Source: CAYLHB01 sp041908795 (GTDB lineage Bacteria > Patescibacteriota > Minisyncoccia > Phycocordibacterales > UBA12088). From it: a stretch of 34,981 nt of DNA. Positions 30,530 through 34,981 of this stretch are shown one piece after another (the stretch's first letter is position 1; the number at the start of each line of letters is the position of its first letter). The translations under genes were made by a program, and so were the position numbers. The stretch is taken from assembly GCA_041908795.1 (NCBI GenBank), contig JAYRER010000026.1:1-34981 (forward strand), read 5' to 3'. Below the pieces are notes generated by a model. It saw only the letters and a list, made by a program, of their open reading frames with translations. It searched no databases and had not been told where the DNA came from.

Positions 30530-31129
30530 TTAGTCGTCTGACACGGTAGTATTCTTAAGCATCGTGGCTTCCCGAGAGGAGCTTGTTGTTGCTACAATCT
30601 TTGGCACAAGCGTGAACGTGAAGGAAACATCAGTGCTTTTGGCAAGATCGGTAAACGGTAGTATCACCTCCTGAAATACAGGCGACGCTTTGAGTGTGTC
30701 GCGAAAAGCGACCAGATCGCTACGCTTCTCCGCCGCGCCTGTTACCAAAAGTCGCGCCGGTTGCCCGAAAGGCTGAGTGAACGAAAATGATTCTACTGAA
30801 ATGGAGGAGGAACGCGCTCTTAATACCTCTTGCACATAACTCATTGGTGATACAGTACCTAAGAGTGATTGGAGGCGTTCAACATGGTTATTAGTTTCAC
30901 TAAGAAGCGCTTGTGCTTTTTCGGTATCTCCTGCGTTCCCACCTGCTCGCACAGTCGCCTCCCCACGTGCGGTTGAGACCTCGGCCCGTGCGGCCACATA
31001 CCAAGGCAAAAGAAATACGTTTGCGATAAAAAGCCCCACACTTCCGAGTGTTAGACATACCACTACAAAGCGAAGGTAAAACTCGCGGAGCAGTAAGCGT
31101 TTTTGTTCTTGAGGAAGGAGATTAATCAT
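30530..31129 (-). CDS. pilN: PilN-like type IV pilus assembly protein
   Basis: 199 residues. Opens with INLLPQEQKR, the PilN N-terminal motif that binds PilM in the cytoplasm. One membrane helix (about 19-45) and a helical stalk (AQALLSETNNHVERLQSLLG) follow. The C-terminal domain (VEALRARSSSISVESFSF-type, then LLVTGAAEKRSDLVAFRDTLKASPVF) fits the PilN ferredoxin-like fold. It begins three bases after pilM ends and is followed by the PilO-like gene. Confidence 0.85.
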   Translation of the reverse strand: MINLLPQEQKRLLLREFYLRFVVVCLTLGSVGLFIANVFLLPWYVAARAEVSTARGEATVRAGGNAGDTEKAQALLSETNNHVERLQSLLGTVSPMSYVQEVLRARSSSISVESFSFTQPFGQPARLLVTGAAEKRSDLVAFRDTLKASPVFQEVILPFTDLAKSTDVSFTFTLVPKIVATTSSSREATMLKNTTVSDD

Positions 31130-31132
31130 ATA

Positions 31133-32245
31133 TTACGAACACCGTTCTACACTTCGAAGTGCGAGCCCCACTGCGGTTGCATATTCGAGCGATTGCGCCG
31201 CAGGTATGGGTGGCACCGTATTCGGTGCATACACATACCTCCACACATTGCCTATGGTAACTGGCATGTCGAGCTCACTCTCGTAGTACTCCGCGACTCC
31301 GGCCATATTCGCGTTCCCACCGGAAAGTACGAGTCGACTCACCGGACCCGTACGAACAACCCCTGTTGTGTGCATTTGATTGTACGTCACATGCTTCCCC
31401 ACAGCCTCTACCAGCGCATGCACCGCCGGCAAGAGCACCGAATAGAGCTTCTCGTACTCTTTCACATTCACAAATCCCACCTCGCGTTTGAGGCGCTCTG
31501 CCTCCGAGTAGCTCACCGAAAGGCCTTTCACGATCGCTTGGGTGAAGCTGTCACCACCGTTTTCAAGCGTTGCGGTGAAGGTCACAATACCGTAGCTCAC
31601 AATAGTAAGACTTGCCTCACTGCGCCCGACATCTACGATGATGTGTGTTCCCTCGTCGTTCCCCACAAGCGCACGAGCGGTTGCTTGCCCCTCTATCTCA
31701 AGCGATAGAGGTGTAATACCTGCCTCACTCAATACTTCCACGTACTGTGCAATGAACTGAGCTGGGTATACCGACACATTCACAAATGGAGGCGTAGCGG
31801 GACGTTCTACAACAACATAGTCGAAAATTGCCTCTTCCGGTCCGAGTGGAACATTCTCTTTGAGATGGAATTCAAGCATTTGACCAAGCTCCCCTTCGGA
31901 CGCGGGTGGCACCTCCATTTGGAACAAGTAGGCATGCTCCTCGGGAAGGCAAAGGTGCGCAAATGAAATATGGTGCTCACGGACAAGTTTTCCGAGGTGC
32001 TCCGCAAGAATGCCGGGCTCTTTGATATCGCCATTTTCGACCGTGCCCGGTGGTAAATCGATCTTACCGAATGCCACAAGTTCAGCGCCGTACGAACGTG
32101 TCTCAAGTGAGACAAACTTAATGGAATAATCAGAAATATCTATACCGGCCGCGGGCATTGCAAGAAAACGAGGGGGTGGAAAGGCCCGCGCAAAAAAACT
32201 CCTCTTTCTTGGTAATAAAGGTCGCACACACAAAGTATACCGCAC
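31133..32245 (-). CDS. pilM: PilM, type IV pilus assembly ATPase-like protein
   Basis: 370 residues from a GTG at 32245. The region FFARAFPPPRFLAMPAAGIDISDYSIKFV resembles the start of other Parcubacteria PilM, so translation must begin upstream of it; the exact codon is uncertain, and an ATG at 32158 would remove this part. Actin-like (FtsA/MreB) fold: phosphate-1 GIDISDYSIKFV, GTHIIVDVGRSEASLTI, VLSGGNANMAGV. PilM forms the cytoplasmic ring that binds the PilN N-terminus. First gene of pilM-N-O. Confidence 0.9.
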   Translation of the reverse strand: MRYTLCVRPLLPRKRSFFARAFPPPRFLAMPAAGIDISDYSIKFVSLETRSYGAELVAFGKIDLPPGTVENGDIKEPGILAEHLGKLVREHHISFAHLCLPEEHAYLFQMEVPPASEGELGQMLEFHLKENVPLGPEEAIFDYVVVERPATPPFVNVSVYPAQFIAQYVEVLSEAGITPLSLEIEGQATARALVGNDEGTHIIVDVGRSEASLTIVSYGIVTFTATLENGGDSFTQAIVKGLSVSYSEAERLKREVGFVNVKEYEKLYSVLLPAVHALVEAVGKHVTYNQMHTTGVVRTGPVSRLVLSGGNANMAGVAEYYESELDMPVTIGNVWRYVYAPNTVPPIPAAQSLEYATAVGLALRSVERCS

Positions 32246-32288
32246 ACCTCAAGAGTAGAGTGTGGTCATGGTCAACATTGTGTGTACA

Positions 32289-33158
32289 TCACACAATGCG
32301 TGTGCCTGGAGCAAGAGGGGTGGATGGTTCGAGAAAAGCAAATCCTCCCTCGTCGTTTGACGCGGCAAGAATCATCGCTTGACTCTCGATACCACGAATC
32401 ATTCTCGGCTCGAGGTTGGTCACAAAAGGAAACGTTTTTCCCGCAAGCAGTGCGACGTCGGGCACGTGTGCCGCGATGCCGGAGACCACCTGTCGTGGAG
32501 CGCCTTCACCGAAATCAACCGAGAGTTTGAGCAGTTTGTCCGTGTTAGGTACAGGCTCGGCCGCAAGCACCTTTCCCAGTTTGACCTCAATGCGCTTGAA
32601 CTCATCGATGGTGAGCTTGGGGTTGGAAATCGAGGAATCGTGCGTGGGTGAGGGTGTAGATGAAGTTGTGGAATCTGCGCCCGATGGGGGTGGTGTGGTG
32701 TGCGAATCGGCTTTATCCGAGCTGGATGCGGGTGTGGTGTCTGTGGCACCAGCGCGTGCTCGGTCGAGGTATGACTGGAGGATGATAGCCGCCGCCGCGG
32801 CATCCACCGCAGGGAGCGAGGTTGCACGCGATGCGGCGAGCACCTCAAACGCTCGACGCGCTTCTGCGCTCGAATACGACTCCGGCACAAGTTCCACCTC
32901 AATACCTGTCGCGCGCGTGAGGGCTTCAGCACAAAGAGTGATACGCTCACGAATGGGGTTTGGTGCACCGTGAGGATTTTCCGACGCACCCATCACAATG
33001 TGGCCAACCTCCCGCTCACGCACAATGGATGCAATTTCCCGCACAAGCTCGTCGGTGTTTGCGACAAGTGCGAGCGGAAACGCCACCATGCCCTCATCAC
33101 CGGAAATCGCGAGCCCGACACGTTTTTCACCGTAGTCTATGCCCAATGTGGTAACCAT
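32289..33158 (-). CDS. RuvX/YqgF nuclease fused to a tRNA-binding OB-fold domain
   Basis: 289 residues from the ATG at 33158; one four codons earlier is possible. Residues 1-137 are a RuvX/YqgF (pre-16S rRNA nuclease, putative Holliday-junction resolvase) domain: LGIDYGEKRVGLAIS with Asp8, HIVMGASENPHG, VPESYSSAEARRAFE with Glu93, and PAVDAAAAAIILQSYL with Asp119. A Ser/Thr/Pro linker of about 45 residues leads to a tRNA_bind/EMAP-like domain (about 183-289): FKRIEVKLGKVLAAEPVPNTDKLLKLSVDFG, QVVSGIAAHV, NLEPRMIRGIESQAMILAA. That domain is usually found in MetRS or as Trbp111. Both halves are intact and in one frame. Confidence 0.88.
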   Translation of the reverse strand: MVTTLGIDYGEKRVGLAISGDEGMVAFPLALVANTDELVREIASIVREREVGHIVMGASENPHGAPNPIRERITLCAEALTRATGIEVELVPESYSSAEARRAFEVLAASRATSLPAVDAAAAAIILQSYLDRARAGATDTTPASSSDKADSHTTPPPSGADSTTSSTPSPTHDSSISNPKLTIDEFKRIEVKLGKVLAAEPVPNTDKLLKLSVDFGEGAPRQVVSGIAAHVPDVALLAGKTFPFVTNLEPRMIRGIESQAMILAASNDEGGFAFLEPSTPLAPGTRIV

Positions 33159-33204
33159 GCGCACAAGCATACCACCACTCGAGCCTGTGTGGTAGCATAC
33201 GCAC

Positions 33205-33417
33205 ATGCTCGAGCTCACACTCACACAGCCGCAACTTCTCGCGCTCACAGGCGTCATGCTCTGGACCCTGCCGTGGAAGGCGTGGGCCTTGTGGACCGCG
33301 GCGCGCCGAGGCGATTTTTGGTGGTTCTTCGCAATACTCGCCCTTAATACCCTCGCCCTCCTCGACATCTATTACATTTTTATTGTAGCCAAACAGCAAG
33401 ACGCACGAGGTGAGTAA
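33205..33417 (+). CDS. DUF5652 small membrane protein
   Basis: 70 residues. Two membrane helices flank a short charged turn: WKAWALWTAARRGDFWWFFAILALNTLALLDIYYIF is the typical DUF5652 pattern (PLD-nuclease N-terminal-like). Function unknown; common in Parcubacteria. TGGTAGCAT, an extended -10, ends six bases before the ATG, suggesting a leaderless transcript. Divergent from the RuvX fusion gene, with 46 bases between starts. Confidence 0.8.
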   Translation: MLELTLTQPQLLALTGVMLWTLPWKAWALWTAARRGDFWWFFAILALNTLALLDIYYIFIVAKQQDARGE

Positions 33418-33450
33418 CGCGCCAACCTGTGCTATAACAAGGTGCACCAA

Positions 33451-33538
33451 GGAGAGGTGGCTGAGTGGTCGAAAGCGGCGGTCTTGAAAACCGTTGAAGG
33501 GCAACCTTCCGTGGGTTCGAATCCCACCCTCTCCGCCA
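33451..33538 (+). tRNA. tRNA-Ser (TGA)
   Basis: Plus strand. Acceptor GGAGAGG/CCTCTCC, anticodon stem CGGTC-type around loop CTTGAAA (anticodon TGA), long variable arm (TTGAAGGGCAACCTTCC), T-loop TTCGAAT, discriminator G73, CCA encoded. A TATAAC -10 box lies at 33433-33438. The HNH gene begins 40 bases downstream. Confidence 0.96.
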
Positions 33539-33577
33539 AGTAGGGCGCCCTAAAAGCGACCCGAGTGCTTATAAAAT

Positions 33578-34255
33578 ATGAAATTTGAACTAGAAACCAA
33601 AGCAAGAAACACACCAGACGATGAACTCATTGCTGATGTTAAACGTGTTTCTGTTGAAATATCAAAATCACCAACGTTAGACGAGTACAACGAAAGAGGT
33701 AAATTTCACGGTACTACACTTACAAGGCGATTTGGTAGTTGGTTTAAGGTGCTTGAAATGTGTGGGTTAGAAAAAACAAGAAGTGATTTAAATATTTCAG
33801 AAGAAGAACTATTCCTAAACCTAGAAGAGCTTTGGGTCAAATTGGGTAAACAGCCAAGATATCAAGAAGTTTGTAAACCATTATCTAAGTATTCTGCTGG
33901 TACCTATGAAAAGCGTTACGGTACTTGGCAAAAAGCCTTAGAAAAGTTTGTTTCATATATCAACAACGAAGGCAATACTTCTGAAGATGTTGATGTGCCT
34001 AAAAGTAAAGTTATTGAAGGAGAAGCTGATTCAAGGCATAAAACAAAAAGAAGTATCAATTGGAGGTTACGTTTTTTGGTTATGAAGCGAGATAATTTTA
34101 AATGTAAGAATTGTGGTAGGGCACCTGCTACAGATCAAAGTATTATTCTTCATGTTGATCATATAAGGCCTTGGGCAAAAGGAGGAGAAACTGTCTTAGA
34201 AAATCTACAGACTCTTTGTTCGGTGTGTAATATTGGTAAAAGTGATTTGGAGTAA
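33578..34255 (+). CDS. HNH endonuclease with two N-terminal repeats
   Basis: 225 residues. Two copies of an HNH-associated helical repeat (about 15-62 and 75-123) share a pattern ending in RFGSWFKVLE / RYGTWQKALE and probably bind DNA. The HNH domain is at 168-225: C176-x2-C179, LHVDHIRPWAKGG with His195, N209 and C214-x2-C217. A free-standing nuclease of the homing type. Codon use is clearly more A/T-rich than in its neighbours, and it lies just behind tRNA-Ser, both consistent with recent acquisition. A TATAAA box lies directly before the ATG. Confidence 0.88.
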   Translation: MKFELETKARNTPDDELIADVKRVSVEISKSPTLDEYNERGKFHGTTLTRRFGSWFKVLEMCGLEKTRSDLNISEEELFLNLEELWVKLGKQPRYQEVCKPLSKYSAGTYEKRYGTWQKALEKFVSYINNEGNTSEDVDVPKSKVIEGEADSRHKTKRSINWRLRFLVMKRDNFKCKNCGRAPATDQSIILHVDHIRPWAKGGETVLENLQTLCSVCNIGKSDLE

Positions 34256-34456
34256 AATCATGACCCCGACCCACATGCCTCAGTTTAGTCACTGAAATTA
34301 TCTCAAATAGTCCTTATGGTGTCTCACCGCTCTGGTACTGAACCCACATGGCCCGCCAAAGTTGGAAATCGGAATCAGAAGCCGAAAGGTGGGTAATCTT
34401 CTCGCCATCAAGAGACGCCTCTCCTCACGCAGGGGAAACCATGCGACAATAATGCC
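34256..34456. other. Intergenic region between HNH and TspO genes
   Basis: About 200 bases without a gene on either strand. A CCGCCAA heptamer near 34351 repeats the last bases of tRNA-Ser, but the match is too short to claim an attachment site. The promoter-like GACAAT of the TspO gene is at its end. Confidence 0.3.
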
Positions 34457-34861
34457 ATGGGTAATGAATCGGAGTGGTACCAAACATTGGTGAGACCCGA
34501 GTGGGCACCACCCTCGTGGGTGTTCGGGCCGGTGTGGAGTGTACTCTACCTGCTCATCTTCGTATCCTTTTCTGCAGTATTCTACAAAGCCACCACTAAA
34601 CAACTTCCTCGCTCTATTGCGCTTCCCTTCGCGCTCAACCTCGTGTTCAACTTTGCGTTCACCCCCATTCAGTTCGGACTTAAGAACAACCTCCTCGCAT
34701 CAGTGGACATTCTCCTCGTGCTTGCCACACTCGTGTGGGCAATGAGTGCGGTGTGGCCCCACCTACGGTGGGTCGCTTACCTCAATGTCCCCTACCTCGC
34801 ATGGGTCTCGTTTGCCACCGTACTCCAGCTCACCATCACCTACCTCAACACCTTCGCATGA
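34457..34861 (+). CDS. TspO/MBR family protein
   Basis: 134 residues. Five membrane helices and the family signature WYQTLVRPEWAPPSWVFGPVWSVLY at the N-terminus, followed by NLVFNFAFTPIQFGL and a final PYLAWVSFATVLQLTI. TspO proteins bind porphyrins and other tetrapyrroles or sterols; the bacterial role is mostly regulatory or stress-linked. Slightly shorter than typical (about 150-160 residues). GACAAT ends six bases before the ATG. The stop overlaps the next start as ATGA. Confidence 0.92.
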   Translation: MGNESEWYQTLVRPEWAPPSWVFGPVWSVLYLLIFVSFSAVFYKATTKQLPRSIALPFALNLVFNFAFTPIQFGLKNNLLASVDILLVLATLVWAMSAVWPHLRWVAYLNVPYLAWVSFATVLQLTITYLNTFA

Positions 34862-34981
34862 CGCACCCGCACACATTTAAAGCCGAGCTGTGGCGCTACC
34901 CGAGCACAAACGGCGGAAGCTGGTACTTCATCTCGCTCCCCAAAACGTACGCCACAGTAGTAAAGAAAACGTACAGTGGAA
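34858..34981 (+). CDS. DUF1905 protein, 3' end beyond window
   Basis: The first 41 codons of a gene whose ATG overlaps the TspO stop (ATGA), so the two are cotranslated. FKAELWRYPS followed by GGSWYFISLPKTYA is the start of the DUF1905 domain, a small beta-barrel of unknown function. Truncated by the right edge. Confidence 0.75.
   Translation, partial: MTHPHTFKAELWRYPSTNGGSWYFISLPKTYATVVKKTYSG

Noticed and set aside
33432..33614. 60-codon minus-strand ORF
   Set aside because: It is antisense to tRNA-Ser; the apparent conserved peptide is the known artefact of translating the reverse strand of a tRNA gene.
1..34981. CRISPR array, insertion sequence, transposase, rRNA
   Set aside because: No regularly spaced repeats, terminal inverted repeats with a transposase, or rRNA sequence were seen.
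1..34981. UGA recoded as glycine (as in Gracilibacteria/SR1)
   Set aside because: UGA terminates several conserved genes at the expected family lengths, for example the RNase III-like gene, TspO and the type IV pilus genes with ATGA overlaps.

Overview
The window looks like a chromosomal segment of a Patescibacteria/CPR genome, most likely Parcubacteria of the Kaiserbacteria type. The basis is family content and style: small tightly packed genes, DUF5652, SIMPL, DUF2339 and DUF2914 membrane proteins, a PilM with the Parcubacteria-like N-terminus, L,D-transpeptidase and UppS cell-wall genes, and several tRNAs without an encoded CCA. UGA acts as a stop throughout, so the Gracilibacteria/SR1 recoding does not apply. 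This assignment is inference; no rRNA is present.

Layout. 1-6720 (minus): envelope proteins, namely a large secreted beta-helix/PKD/LamG protein cut by the left edge, a DUF2914 membrane protein, a thrombospondin type 3 repeat protein and a DUF2339 membrane protein. 6782-12504: a one-carbon/thymidylate cluster (glyA, dut, thyA, a HIT protein, a dCMP-deaminase-like fusion, a cytidylyltransferase-like enzyme, folA), with an L,D-transpeptidase inside it. 12644-13400: an unknown gene facing a strongly promoted, highly structured transcript that encodes a 36-residue hydrophobic peptide. 13413-15612: Nudix protein, rplK, nusG, secE. 15637-15925: an unexplained structured stretch ending in a terminator. 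16049-19432: SIMPL protein, a DsbA/TlpA/CcdA thiol-redox operon and a DUF1653 protein.

19500-22057: tRNA-His with a peculiar 3'-flanking element, an ABC exporter and tRNA-Leu. 22086-26231: a LAGLIDADG endonuclease, rplS preceded by a candidate 178-nt RNA with its own promoter, an RluD-type pseudouridine synthase, a degenerate RNase III-like protein, uppS and acylphosphatase. 26376-28203: two tandem paralogous OmpR-type regulators without partner kinases. 28216-29417: tRNA-Val with the same kind of 3'-flanking element as tRNA-His, an unknown protein and tRNA-Arg. 29558-32245: pilM/N/O-like type IV pilus genes. 32289-34981: a RuvX protein fused to a tRNA-binding OB domain, DUF5652, tRNA-Ser, an AT-rich HNH endonuclease, TspO and a DUF1905 protein cut by the right edge.

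The most interesting signals are: (1) two tRNA genes (His and Val) whose 3' halves are followed by a hairpin, then an antisense copy of their own T-arm/acceptor strand, then a direct copy of their 3' end about 195 bp away, suggesting an undescribed miniature tRNA-targeting element; (2) the 36-residue peptide gene, whose Shine-Dalgarno is complementary to sequence beyond its stop codon, resembling a type I toxin mRNA; (3) the RNA upstream of rplS, with terminator and antiterminator pairings; (4) a recurring extended -10 box ending about 6 nt before start codons, implying widespread leaderless transcription.
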